Assembly (NCBI RefSeq): GCF_029981845.1
Contig: NZ_CP104164.1
Location: 1,302,001 to 1,366,000, forward strand
Reading direction: 5' to 3'
Length of the DNA stretch: 64,000 bases
DNA from: Candidatus Bandiella numerosa
GTDB taxonomy: Bacteria; Pseudomonadota; Alphaproteobacteria; Rickettsiales; Midichloriaceae
Part shown: piece after piece, positions 8,419-17,551 of the stretch
How the letters are laid out: every line of letters begins with the position of its first letter
Numbering within the stretch: the stretch's first letter is position 1
Made by a program: the position numbers and the translations under genes
Notes under the pieces: generated by a model
Database searches by the model: none
The model's input: the letters and a program-made list of their open reading frames with translations, nothing else
Told to the model about the DNA's origin: nothing

Positions 8419-10407
8419 TTATTTTCTTTTTAAAATACGGTAGCATAGTTGGAATATGTTATTTTCAAGTCGCAATTTATCATGTATGCCTAACTTATCT
8501 CCAATAATACTAATTAATCTTATAAAAATATTATTAGTTTCTTCGGCCATCTTTTTTTGCTTTTCTGGCGATAGACCTTCTATAGTTTCCAAATTATGCT
8601 TTCTATCCATTTTTTTTATGAACAAGGCTTCATAATCATTTAGCGCTTGTAATTTTTTTATTGTTTGTTCAAAAGATAGAATGACTTTTTTACCATCTTC
8701 TATTCTTTTTTTTGTTAGTCTATCAACAATTTGCGCAATACGAGTGTTAAATTCATTTTTTATTAATTCAATATCACAACCACTATCCTCAACTACATCA
8801 TGCAATATGGCTGCAACAATTACATCTGTTTTGCAGTAATATTCTGCTACCATGCCTGCTACTGCCAATGGGTGAAAATAAGAAGGATGATCTCCTGTTT
8901 TTCTCATTTTTGTACCATGCCACTTTTTTGCAAATATAACAGCTTTCTCTATTAGCTTCATATTTAATTTTTTATCTTCTTGTTTACTAATAATTTTTAA
9001 TTTATCTAATAATTCTAATTTATATTGACAATCACCTTTAAAAGGGTTATAGTCATCACCTAAATCATACTCATAATCTTCCTCTTTTATTGCTGTATCA
9101 TCATGCGGTAGGTCTTCATTTGGATAATTATAATAAGCCCCTCGCTTTATTTCTAGGTTTTTAAAATAGTAAACTCCCCAAAAATAACCAATAACAACTG
9201 GGCTAAGTAAGAACCACAATCCGTAATAGCCAAAATAGTCAATTAATGGTATAGACCCAAAAGACACCATTATATACGATATTGGATGTGCTATCCCCAC
9301 TATCACAGATATTGTAGTAAACCGATTAGCAATGGAAATATACCTGTATTGTATGGAATCTAGAATTCCCCATGTAGAAAGACCAAAAGACATAACTAAG
9401 CATTGCAAACAGAGCAAAGTAAATAAGCTTGTAGTATTATGAATCCAATAAGGAATGAATGGTAATAATATTACAAAAATTAAAATACTGACTAGCGCCG
9501 TTTTAATAGGATGTATTTTTTTAGCAAGAAAAGAGAGGAATAACATCAATATTGCTAAAAAAATGCTCACTTTAAGATTTTGAGATATAACTCCTTCAGA
9601 AGTTAATTGAAAAACTTTTCTTGAATAAAAATCACCCAATAGTACATATGAGGTATAAAAACATACTGGATAATGAAATTCAGTAAAAAAATAAGCCAAG
9701 ATAGTTAATTTGCTATCTTTTTCGTTATTTAATTTTTTATTGTTAGTTTGCAAATCATAATTGTTAGTTCGTAATTTATGATTCATAAACTCTCGTGTTT
9801 CTTTTAACTTAGTTCTTGATAAAACTCCAAAAACTGCAATACCAGCTCCAATAACAAAAATCCATCTCCAATTTCCCTCCATGGAAAGCACTACTGATGC
9901 AATTACTAAAGCAAAAAACCCTCCCATAATCTCTGAAACTCCAATCATGCCAGAAATGAAAGATTTATAAGGTTGCTTTAACATCTCCGCTATATATAAT
10001 TGCACTCCTACAATCTCTCCCATGGAAGATACGCCTTGGAGCATTCTACATACAATCATGATTATGGTAGCCGTTATCCCAATTTCTTCATATGTAGGAG
10101 TAATTGCAATTAATATGCATGAACATGCCATTATAAAAGTGCTAATTATAATAGTAAATTTTCTACCCATAGTATCACCAATTCTACCTATTATGAATCC
10201 ACCTATTGGTCTGAGACAATAAGTTAAACAAAATGTTGTTGCAATAAGTAGTTTGGTAGTTAATGGATCAGTTTTTGGAAAAAACAATTCGTTAAGCAAT
10301 ACCGACAGATGAATATACAACATCAGGTCAAAATATTCTAAAAAAGTCCCTATTAAAAGTAACCCAACAGCCTCTTTTTGTTTTTTCGTTAATTTAGTAT
10401 TTGCCAT
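8419..10407 (-). CDS. MFS transporter (ProP-like) fused to a (p)ppGpp-hydrolase HD domain
   Basis: 662 residues with two parts. Residues 1-425 are a 12-helix MFS metabolite:H+ symporter of the ProP/ShiA type, with GTFLEYFDLMLY near the start and the loop motif GRIGDTMGRK. An acidic linker (DLPHDDTAIKEEDYEYDLGD) leads to residues 484-662, which resemble the HD hydrolase domain of RelA/SpoT. The HD features are HPLAVAG, HDVVED and DRKHN, which match the metal and substrate residues. No synthetase domain follows. The inferred role is a membrane transporter coupled to cleavage of the alarmone (p)ppGpp; the transported solute is unknown (proline/betaine or another metabolite). Its first 425 residues are a paralogue of the gene immediately upstream. 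MFS and SpoT-like genes are known to cluster in amplified elements of Rickettsiales. Confidence 0.85.
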   Translation of the reverse strand: MANTKLTKKQKEAVGLLLIGTFLEYFDLMLYIHLSVLLNELFFPKTDPLTTKLLIATTFCLTYCLRPIGGFIIGRIGDTMGRKFTIIISTFIMACSCILIAITPTYEEIGITATIIMIVCRMLQGVSSMGEIVGVQLYIAEMLKQPYKSFISGMIGVSEIMGGFFALVIASVVLSMEGNWRWIFVIGAGIAVFGVLSRTKLKETREFMNHKLRTNNYDLQTNNKKLNNEKDSKLTILAYFFTEFHYPVCFYTSYVLLGDFYSRKVFQLTSEGVISQNLKVSIFLAILMLFLSFLAKKIHPIKTALVSILIFVILLPFIPYWIHNTTSLFTLLCLQCLVMSFGLSTWGILDSIQYRYISIANRFTTISVIVGIAHPISYIMVSFGSIPLIDYFGYYGLWFLLSPVVIGYFWGVYYFKNLEIKRGAYYNYPNEDLPHDDTAIKEEDYEYDLGDDYNPFKGDCQYKLELLDKLKIISKQEDKKLNMKLIEKAVIFAKKWHGTKMRKTGDHPSYFHPLAVAGMVAEYYCKTDVIVAAILHDVVEDSGCDIELIKNEFNTRIAQIVDRLTKKRIEDGKKVILSFEQTIKKLQALNDYEALFIKKMDRKHNLETIEGLSPEKQKKMAEETNNIFIRLISIIGDKLGIHDKLRLENNIFQLCYRILKRK

Positions 10408-10414
10408 TTTTTTC

Positions 10415-11884
10415 CTATATTATATTTAATTGCCTACCTTCTTGTTCACCAATTATTTTTAATTTATCTAATAACTCTGATTGATATTTTGAACCACTTT
10501 TAAAAGGGTTATGATCATCACCTAAATCATACTCATAATCTTCCTCTTTTATTTCTGTATCTTCATGTGGTAAGTCCTCATTTGGGTAATTGTGATATCT
10601 ACCTGTTTTAATTTCTAGCTTTTTAAGATATTTTATACTTAAAAATGCTCCATAAATCATCACAGCATATATTATCCAAATAGAATAAAAACCAACATAA
10701 TTTTCTATATATACTAAGAAAAAACTAAACAAGGTAAAAGATAATGCTCCAGATAACCCAAACAACAAAGCAAAATATGAAAAACGCTTGTTAATTGGTA
10801 TATACACAAAACAACAAATTTCCATTCCAAAAACTGCTATAGCTGGAAGGAACATAACAACTTGTATTAAAGTTAATGTATAAATATTCAATAAATTATT
10901 TAATGTATAAGGAATGAATGGAAGGAAAATAAGAAAAATCAACAATGAAGAACGTAATATCTTAATTGGATGAGTTTTTTTCATCAACAATATTGAAACT
11001 ATAGTTCCTAATATTGATAAAATAGTGACTTTTAAATTTTGCATAACTATTGTGTCAAAGCTCATTTCCAAATATTTTTTCATTACATCGCCCATATATA
11101 TGTACGTAATGTAAAAGCAAAGTGGAATCATAGAAGAAAATACAAAATAGGCTAACGCTAATTTTTTATCTATCTTTTCTTTTTGTAGGAGATTATTATC
11201 TTCATATTTACAGTCACTGATTTGATTTTTAATCTTCATTCTAGTTTTATAATCAGCAAATTCTGGGGTTTCTCTGAGTCTCGTTCTTGCAACAAGTCCA
11301 ACAACAGAAACAACAAGCCCAAACCAAAAAGCCAATCTCCAATTTAAAGCAAAGTATGTTGAGAATAAAGCTATGAGCAAAGCTACTAAACCACCAATAT
11401 TTGCACTAACCTCTATTATACCACTAGCCATAAACTTATTTGGCCTTTTTAAGATTTCTGAAACATAGAGTTGAGCACCTACAATCTCACCCAGGGATGA
11501 AAAACTTTGTAAAATCCTACACATGATAACTCCAATACTAGCAGTTATACCAATCTCTGCATAAGTACTCATATTTGCCATAATAAAACAAGATAAGCCC
11601 ATTATAAATGTTGTAATGATTATAGTATTCTTTCTTCCTATAAAATCTCCAATTTTTCCAATTACTATTGCCCCAACTGGTCTAAAAAAAAAAGTTACCG
11701 ATAATGCAAAAGCACCTAACAGCTTTGCAGTTAAAGGATCAGTTTTTGGAAAAAACAAATCATTAAGCAGAACCGCCATGTGAACATATAGCATAAAGTC
11801 AAAGTACTCTAGAAAAGTACCTATTGATAGTAAACCAATCGCCTCTTTTTGATATCTTGTAGGTTTGCTATTATTAGCTGACAT
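10415..11884 (-). CDS. MFS transporter, ProP-like paralogue lacking the HD domain
   Basis: 489 residues, clearly paralogous to the downstream gene along the whole membrane part (FLEYFDFMLYVH, GKIGDFIGRKN, SSLGEIVGAQLYVSEIL). It also shares the same acidic linker (DLPHEDTEIKEEDYEYDLGD). It stops with RQLNII exactly where the HD domain of its neighbour begins, seven bases before the neighbour's start codon. The simplest history is a tandem duplication by unequal crossing over that joined this linker to the leader of the second copy and so removed one HD domain. The membrane part is complete, so it may still transport. The substrate is unknown. Confidence 0.85.
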   Translation of the reverse strand: MSANNSKPTRYQKEAIGLLSIGTFLEYFDFMLYVHMAVLLNDLFFPKTDPLTAKLLGAFALSVTFFFRPVGAIVIGKIGDFIGRKNTIIITTFIMGLSCFIMANMSTYAEIGITASIGVIMCRILQSFSSLGEIVGAQLYVSEILKRPNKFMASGIIEVSANIGGLVALLIALFSTYFALNWRLAFWFGLVVSVVGLVARTRLRETPEFADYKTRMKIKNQISDCKYEDNNLLQKEKIDKKLALAYFVFSSMIPLCFYITYIYMGDVMKKYLEMSFDTIVMQNLKVTILSILGTIVSILLMKKTHPIKILRSSLLIFLIFLPFIPYTLNNLLNIYTLTLIQVVMFLPAIAVFGMEICCFVYIPINKRFSYFALLFGLSGALSFTLFSFFLVYIENYVGFYSIWIIYAVMIYGAFLSIKYLKKLEIKTGRYHNYPNEDLPHEDTEIKEEDYEYDLGDDHNPFKSGSKYQSELLDKLKIIGEQEGRQLNII

Positions 11885-11929
11885 GATAATTCATTCCAAT
11901 ATTTTATCTATATCTAGATTCTTATTTAG

Positions 11930-12275
11930 TTAATCATACTGTTTGTATTCAATGTTTTTCTGCATTTCATTGATACTTAATCCAGATAATATAAATAAAT
12001 TATACAAAATTGACGCATTTGCAACTAGTATTTAACATTGATTAGCAACTTCAATATTAGGGTCTGTTTTCCCACATAATTGCTTTCTTCTACCAACTTT
12101 GGCTATAGCAGCTCGTAATTTATGATATTCTTCTATTTTGTTTTGTGATCTATGTACATTTCTTTGCAACTCTGAATCAATCCTATATTGTAGCAATAGA
12201 TGTTATGAATTAATTTATCGAGTTCAAATATTGCCTTCTGTTTATTGTGGATTATAAAATAACACAATGTAAGTA
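11930..12275 (-). pseudogene. Remnant of a Tn3-family transposase (TnpA C-terminus)
   Basis: Read on the minus strand, three pieces match the C-terminal end of Tn3-type TnpA. They are KAIFELDKLIHNIY, then in another frame ELQRNVHRSQNKIEEYHKLR followed by AAIAKV and ending NQC, then after a TAA stop LVANASILYNLFILSGL. The segment has one frameshift (near 12205) and one in-frame stop (near 12032), and there is no upstream remainder of the transposase, so it is dead. Neither terminal inverted repeats nor a resolvase is visible nearby. It adjoins the duplicated MFS/HD locus and may mark an old transposition or recombination event there. Confidence 0.75.
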
Positions 12276-12356
12276 TAATCTACATACTTAGTTATCTTGT
12301 CTATATCCCTCTATATTAAAAAATATCTAGGTGTATAATATAATTATATGTCTATC

Positions 12357-13796
12357 CTAATTTTCAATTTTAGAAACTTTTGTAAATTCTTTAGCTAACA
12401 CGTTTACAGCAATTAACCAAACAACCATAACAATTAAAAATACTACGAATAAAGTGGGTGAAAGTGACACCAACGAAGAACCTGGAACAACCATTAATAA
12501 AAATTGCTGTACCAATGCTCCTCCTGATTTACCTAACCTACCACCAATAACTTCAGCCGCAGCTTTTCCTTTTGATTTCAATGCCTCATCAAGAGGAATG
12601 TATGCCATTTCCTTCGTAGCATCAAAAAATGAATACTTCGTTGCTTTTCCTAGAATATTTTGTAACAATCCAATGAACACAGCAATAACAATTGGGGCTA
12701 AAGTTAAAAACGGTAATAAATCAACAATCTCAACTTGATATATTGAAAAAATAAAAAATATTCCACCAGTGATTAAGATAGCGATAGGAGTTAATATAGC
12801 TGCTGACCTCCAAGAAATAATGCTTAATATATAAGAGCCACATATCATGGCAACCATACTAGCAAGACCAGTGTATGTTTGTAAATTTGCCATAAATCTA
12901 GCATAATCCTGTTTATTTGTATAAACTACTCCAGCTTGTGCTTTCCAAACCCCTTCAACTATGTTTATTGAAACACCATAACAGATAACTAATAAAGCAA
13001 TCAATCCAATATATTTTGAGGTAAATACATGTCGTAGTCCTTCAAAAAACCCGATCTTTTTCTTACTCTTTTTCGTTTCAGCATTAATAATTTCACTTGA
13101 TACAAGTTTATTCGATAATATCCAAAATAATATTGAGAGTGCAATCCCTGCAAATAAAGTTGTTAAATTTATATATCTTAATGATTCAGCCCAACCACCT
13201 TTAAAAATAGTTTTATTTGATAATAATCTTAAAAGCTCTCCTGATATAATCAGGCCAAGTTGAGCAACTAAGCCAAATAAAGGATACAACCTTTTAGCCT
13301 CATCTATTTTAAATACCTGGTTTGCAGTTTGCCAAAACATCAAAGAAAGCATCACAGTACCCCATAATTCAGCTAATACATAATATAGAGAGTATGCCCA
13401 ATTTTCTGCTATAGTTATTATGTACCTAAAATATGGATAATTACTTTTTATTTCACTAAAATCAAAATGAAAATCTGAAATATTTGGATATATAACAAAG
13501 GTAAAAACAATAAAGTAAGAGATGAAGAATATATTAAGTATATGAAAAATAGTGGTTTTATTTAGTTCATTGGATAATTTTGTATAAATTAACATTATCA
13601 AAATTGCAGCTGGCAGTGTTGCAAAAAGTTTTAGTGCACTTAGTAATTCAGCACCCATTTCACTTACTACTATTGTATCTTTAACAGTTCTCTGTACGCT
13701 GTAAATGAACAAAATCATTACCATCATTAAGGAAACAACAATGAATTTAGATAACTCTTGCTTTCTGATTGGCAAATATTTAGATATATTGATCAT
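12357..13796 (-). CDS. tlc: ADP/ATP translocase, NTT/Tlc family
   Basis: 479 residues with about 11-12 hydrophobic helices. The N-terminus has the family signature YSVQRTVKDTIVVSEMGAE, and the C-terminal part has DATKEMAYIPLDEALKSKGK, a strongly conserved cytoplasmic stretch. Family members in Rickettsiales and Chlamydiae exchange host ATP for bacterial ADP, or import other nucleotides, across the inner membrane. The gene is therefore strong evidence for an intracellular energy-parasitic lifestyle. Substrate specificity (ATP/ADP or other NTPs) among paralogues cannot be decided from sequence by eye. It stands alone, divergent from rpmB. Confidence 0.95.
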   Translation of the reverse strand: MINISKYLPIRKQELSKFIVVSLMMVMILFIYSVQRTVKDTIVVSEMGAELLSALKLFATLPAAILIMLIYTKLSNELNKTTIFHILNIFFISYFIVFTFVIYPNISDFHFDFSEIKSNYPYFRYIITIAENWAYSLYYVLAELWGTVMLSLMFWQTANQVFKIDEAKRLYPLFGLVAQLGLIISGELLRLLSNKTIFKGGWAESLRYINLTTLFAGIALSILFWILSNKLVSSEIINAETKKSKKKIGFFEGLRHVFTSKYIGLIALLVICYGVSINIVEGVWKAQAGVVYTNKQDYARFMANLQTYTGLASMVAMICGSYILSIISWRSAAILTPIAILITGGIFFIFSIYQVEIVDLLPFLTLAPIVIAVFIGLLQNILGKATKYSFFDATKEMAYIPLDEALKSKGKAAAEVIGGRLGKSGGALVQQFLLMVVPGSSLVSLSPTLFVVFLIVMVVWLIAVNVLAKEFTKVSKIEN

Positions 13797-13890
13797 TTTA
13801 ACTTTTAAATTATTCGCTGTGTATTATAAGAATCTTTACTCATAAGTCCAGATATTTAATTACCATTAACAAAATTTAATCTAAAATCAG

Positions 13891-13919
13891 TTAATTATGC
13901 TTGTAACTTGGTGTATAAT
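13891..13919 (+). promoter_or_regulatory. Possible promoter of rpmB
   Basis: A perfect TATAAT at 13914-13919, preceded by TG, lies about 42 bases before the rpmB start. The -35 region (TTAATT, 17-base spacing) is poor, so the call rests on the -10. Confidence 0.35.
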
Positions 13920-13960
13920 TTGCTATTAGTTGCGTACAATTTAATTTTAGTAGAATTAAG

Positions 13961-14293
13961 ATGACAAGGAAATGCCAAATTGATGTAAATAAATGCGTTG
14001 CTGTGGGTAATAATGTTTCTCACTCAAATAGAAAAACAAGAAGAAAATTTTTCCCAAATATGCAAAATTATTCGCTTATAAGCGAAATTCTTGGTTGTTT
14101 TGTTAAATTTAGAGCTACACCAAGTAGCATCAGAACCATTGAACATAACCATGGACTTGATAAGTTTCTCCTTAAAACTCCAAATTCTAAGCTTGCTTCA
14201 GAAGCTATAAAGATAAAAAAAAGACTTAAAAAAGCTCTAATCAAAAAAGAAAAGGGGCTACAAACTTCGTCTAATGAAGTAGTGAAAGGATAA
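13961..14293 (+). CDS. rpmB: 50S ribosomal protein L28
   Basis: 110 residues. The N-terminal half has the L28 signature: RKCQ...VGNNVSHSNRKTRRKFFPN, followed by a KFRATPSSIRTIEHNHGLD segment as in alphaproteobacterial L28. The C-terminus is Lys-rich and somewhat extended compared with the 78-residue E. coli protein. It binds 23S rRNA in the large subunit. It is convergent with the amidase gene, 10 bases away. Confidence 0.95.
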   Translation: MTRKCQIDVNKCVAVGNNVSHSNRKTRRKFFPNMQNYSLISEILGCFVKFRATPSSIRTIEHNHGLDKFLLKTPNSKLASEAIKIKKRLKKALIKKEKGLQTSSNEVVKG

Positions 14294-14303
14294 TTTTTCT
14301 AAT

Positions 14304-15092
14304 TTATTTGCTTAGTTTAATAATTAGATCGTTAAGGTACTTGTAACATTTTCCATATCCAATCAGGCTATTTTGTTTTATGCTGTGTTGAAGGTAATGC
14401 AATTTAAACGCAAATATTGTATTTGCGAGATATCTATCAAAAATTTCATTAGTCTCCACCTCATAACCAAGTTTTCGTAATCTTGTTTGTAAAATTTTGA
14501 TATTTTCACCTTTATCTCCTAATTTATATATCACTTCATTATTATCTCTCTCCACTTCTATTTCATGATATATACCATGACCAAGTATATTTAAAAATCT
14601 CCAATCAAACGCAACACCTGGATCAATTTTCCTTAATGTTTTGGCTGTAATGTCACTGTGACCAATGATATTTTTATCAGTAATTTTAGGATAAATTTTT
14701 CTTATTTTATCTATGAGTTTTGCTAAAGCAAAATATTGAGCGTTACGGAATTTTTGCACCTTCACCACTCGTACGTTATCTTTTAAAAATTTTAGCTCCA
14801 TACCCCAATTGACAATTTCAATCCCTATGGAATTTTGGTTAATGTCAGTCTTACCTCTCCAACAACTAATGCCAGCATGCCATGCTTTATAGTCCAAAGG
14901 AACTAATTGATGCACATCACCTTTTTCATTAATTAAAAAATGACTACTAACCTTACCAGATTGAGTCAGAACCTTATGGGACTCTTTAAAACCCAACTGT
15001 GTATAGTGAATGACGATTGTATCCACTTCAATTCCAGGCTTTCTCAATGAATAATTTGAATATTTTGTATTAATTGTATTTTTATGATACAT
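14304..15092 (-). CDS. N-acetylmuramoyl-L-alanine amidase with peptidoglycan-binding domain (AmiD/AmpD type)
   Basis: 262 residues. The Amidase_2 (PGRP-like) fold covers residues 20-165. The zinc ligands are seen in IVIHYT (His), WHAG region and GHSDI...KIDPG (His and the Cys/Asp-equivalent Asp). The C-terminal 80 residues (LGDKGENIKILQTRLRKLGY) are a PG_binding_1 module. The enzyme cuts the amide bond between muramic acid and the stem peptide. I see no convincing signal peptide, so cytoplasmic (AmpD-like recycling) is as likely as AmiD-like periplasmic. It is divergent from ampG, with the two starts close together, which supports a shared job in cell-wall recycling. Confidence 0.9.
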   Translation of the reverse strand: MYHKNTINTKYSNYSLRKPGIEVDTIVIHYTQLGFKESHKVLTQSGKVSSHFLINEKGDVHQLVPLDYKAWHAGISCWRGKTDINQNSIGIEIVNWGMELKFLKDNVRVVKVQKFRNAQYFALAKLIDKIRKIYPKITDKNIIGHSDITAKTLRKIDPGVAFDWRFLNILGHGIYHEIEVERDNNEVIYKLGDKGENIKILQTRLRKLGYEVETNEIFDRYLANTIFAFKLHYLQHSIKQNSLIGYGKCYKYLNDLIIKLSK

Positions 15093-15118
15093 TTTGCATT
15101 CTTGTGTATAAAAAATTT

Positions 15119-16360
15119 ATGCTAAAAAAAATTAATTTAATTAAAAATATACTAGTTATTTTTATTTTAGGTATCAGCAGTGGATTACCTATTGTAATAA
15201 CAGCTTCAATATTAAAAGCTCTACTCCATGACTATAACATAGATTTAAAAACAATAGGAGTACTTGGATTGGTTACAATACCATATTCTTTTAAATTTCT
15301 TTGGTCGCCTCTTATCGATTATTGTAACATACCAATACTAGATAAGTATTTGGGGCACAGAAAATCATGGATATTAGTATCACAAGTATTCTTAATTCTT
15401 TTTATAATTATTTTAGGTAGAATAAACCCACAAACAAATATGCTAATGTTTGTTGCGATATCTTTTTTACTTGCATTTTTCTCAGCAACCCAAGACATAT
15501 GTATAGACGCATATCGAATAAGAGTATTGAATTTAAATGAACAAGGATTGGGAGCGTCATCAACAACTTATGGTTATAGATTAGGCATGATTATCTCCGG
15601 TGTTGGTGGATTTTACTTAGCAGAGTTATTTAGTTGGAAAATTTCTCTTCTAATTATGGGCTTAGTCATTGTGCCAACTGCATTAGTTACAATAATGGCT
15701 TCAAAAATACCTGATGAAAATTTAGAAAGGAAAAATATCTCGTTACAACAGTCATTTATTTTACCATTTCAAATGTTTTTTAAAACTGAAAACTGCTACT
15801 TAATCGTAATTTTAGTAGCTTTATACAAGCTGAGTGATGCATATCTTGGAGCGATGACAACCCCATTTTTATTAGATACAGGTTATAGCAAAATAGACAT
15901 AGCCAATGCAGTAAAATCCTTAGGTCAAATTGGAACCTTGGCAGGAGTGGCAATCGGTGGCTGGCTGGCGTTAAAAATAAAACCTGGTATTAATTTATTT
16001 TTTGCCGAAGTTTTAGCAATGCTTTCAAATTTACCCTTCGTGTTAATCAATATCTTACCTAAAAATTTATATCTACTAGCTGTTGTAAATGGTTTTGAAA
16101 ATTTAACAAGTTCAATCAGTAACATTGCAATAGTTGCATATATAAGCAATCTAAGTAAAAATAAATACGCCGCAACTTATTATGCAATTTTAACTTCAAT
16201 AACCGCTATAGGAAGAACAATTATCTCTTCTTCTTCAGGGTTTTTGGCTGAATATATCGGGTGGAATAATTTTTTTGTTGTTTCCTCTTTACTATCTATA
16301 CTATCTTTAATATGTATTTATTTATTATTTTTTAAAAAAGTTAATGGATACACCCAATAA
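15119..16360 (+). CDS. ampG: AmpG-type muropeptide MFS permease
   Basis: 413 residues from the ATG at 15119. An earlier in-frame ATG at 15074 would overlap the divergent amidase gene and adds a segment without homology. The protein has about 12 hydrophobic helices. The family-typical opening GISSGLPIVIT, the loop FLWSPLIDY followed by GHRKSWI, and FSATQDICIDAYRI mark AmpG. AmpG imports anhydro-muropeptides released from the wall into the cytoplasm. Its neighbours on either side (amidase and an NlpC/P60-like protein) fit a recycling group. The stop overlaps the next gene by 17 bases, so the two are translationally linked. Confidence 0.9.
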   Translation: MLKKINLIKNILVIFILGISSGLPIVITASILKALLHDYNIDLKTIGVLGLVTIPYSFKFLWSPLIDYCNIPILDKYLGHRKSWILVSQVFLILFIIILGRINPQTNMLMFVAISFLLAFFSATQDICIDAYRIRVLNLNEQGLGASSTTYGYRLGMIISGVGGFYLAELFSWKISLLIMGLVIVPTALVTIMASKIPDENLERKNISLQQSFILPFQMFFKTENCYLIVILVALYKLSDAYLGAMTTPFLLDTGYSKIDIANAVKSLGQIGTLAGVAIGGWLALKIKPGINLFFAEVLAMLSNLPFVLINILPKNLYLLAVVNGFENLTSSISNIAIVAYISNLSKNKYAATYYAILTSITAIGRTIISSSSGFLAEYIGWNNFFVVSSLLSILSLICIYLLFFKKVNGYTQ

Positions 16361-17465
16361 AAGCATATTGAATATTGCAAGGGAAGAGCTAATAAATAGA
16401 AAATTGCTGTCAATTAATGAAGTTAAACAAATAATTATTTTCACTAGAACTTTACTTAAAAATTCTAATATAAATCACTACGATATTTTTAGCGCCACAC
16501 TACAGGATTTAAATATTGATATATGCAATAGCTTACAATTAAACGACTATATTTTCAGCTTCTCCAATGAATTAGCGCCCTTAACTTACCCTCTGAAATA
16601 CAATAAAAATTTTGAATTATTATCCGGAACATTAGAGTTTTGCAAAAATTATACTCACTATTTATTTTCAGATGAATTAATTAATGATTTAGAAAATGAA
16701 AAAAACTCTGTAAATAGATTATTATTTAAGGGATTTGATTCGTATTTAAACTATATAAAGATTTTTTACTTTACCATTTTGCATTTAATTTTAACAAACC
16801 AATTAAAGCATTTTCTTCTTGAGAATAATATATTGAACATCTCTTCCAGCCCAAATATTCAAACAACACTCCTGCCAAAGAACCTCAATCTTGATAAAAT
16901 AGATTTTAAATTAAAAAACTGGAAGTATTTTTATCAAGATAAATTTAGCCCAACACAAGGTGAATTATTGTATTTTACTAATGGCTATGCCTTTGGAGGC
17001 TCCAACGAAGATGAAAGATTTGCATCAAAAAAATTTAGAGCCGAAGATTGCCTCACATCAATATTAAAATGGATTGGTGCAGAAAAAGATCTTTCCTCAA
17101 CTAAATTAGCTGAATTTTCTACCCTAGATATTGAAAAATTTCATGACAGCTATAATAGCCAAGAAAAATCAGAGTTTCATGCTATCTTATCAAATTACAT
17201 CACCCCTATCCACAATTTTAATGATGTTAAAGTTGGTGATATCTTTGCTTATAGAGAATATGATATTCAAAACGATCTCACAAAACTGAATTACAAGTAT
17301 TCCTTGGGTGGCCATATAGGTATAATTTCAAAAATTATAGATACTCATTCTTTTGAAAATATCAGCTATTCAAGAAAAATACCAAAAATTGAGGGGCTAG
17401 TGTTTTCATTAGAAAATACCAAAATGCACCCTCATAAAAAATATATGTTTTTTAAGGCTTTATAG
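16344..17465 (+). CDS. Hypothetical protein with NlpC/P60-like cysteine peptidase features
   Basis: 373 residues. I do not recognise a named family. The last 170 residues have the layout of an NlpC/P60 or YiiX-like papain fold. A Gly-rich strand (GYAFGGSNEDERF) precedes Cys236 in AEDCLTSILKWIG, which starts a helix; then come VKVGDIFAYR and GGHIGIISKI with His324. Cys plus a downstream His in GGHxGI is the usual dyad of these peptidases. The N-terminal 200 residues are helical and unknown. No signal peptide is seen. It overlaps ampG by 17 bases, so a role on imported or released muropeptides is plausible but is inference. Confidence 0.55.
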   Translation: MDTPNKSILNIAREELINRKLLSINEVKQIIIFTRTLLKNSNINHYDIFSATLQDLNIDICNSLQLNDYIFSFSNELAPLTYPLKYNKNFELLSGTLEFCKNYTHYLFSDELINDLENEKNSVNRLLFKGFDSYLNYIKIFYFTILHLILTNQLKHFLLENNILNISSSPNIQTTLLPKNLNLDKIDFKLKNWKYFYQDKFSPTQGELLYFTNGYAFGGSNEDERFASKKFRAEDCLTSILKWIGAEKDLSSTKLAEFSTLDIEKFHDSYNSQEKSEFHAILSNYITPIHNFNDVKVGDIFAYREYDIQNDLTKLNYKYSLGGHIGIISKIIDTHSFENISYSRKIPKIEGLVFSLENTKMHPHKKYMFFKAL

Positions 17466-17551
17466 ATCAATTATAGCTCGGGGGGGCAGATATTTTGCTA
17501 TATAGCAAAATGTGCAATACCAAACAATAAATCTGGTATCGCCGAAAGAGT

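Noticed and set aside
10022..10222. 66-codon plus-strand ORF opposite the MFS-HD gene
   Set aside because: Antisense shadow of conserved transporter helices.
12454..12738. 94-codon plus-strand ORF inside tlc
   Set aside because: It is a shadow of the ATP/ADP translocase frame on the other strand and has no recognisable content.
15925..16149. 74-codon minus-strand ORF inside ampG
   Set aside because: Antisense shadow of a clear permease gene, with no ribosome site or family match.
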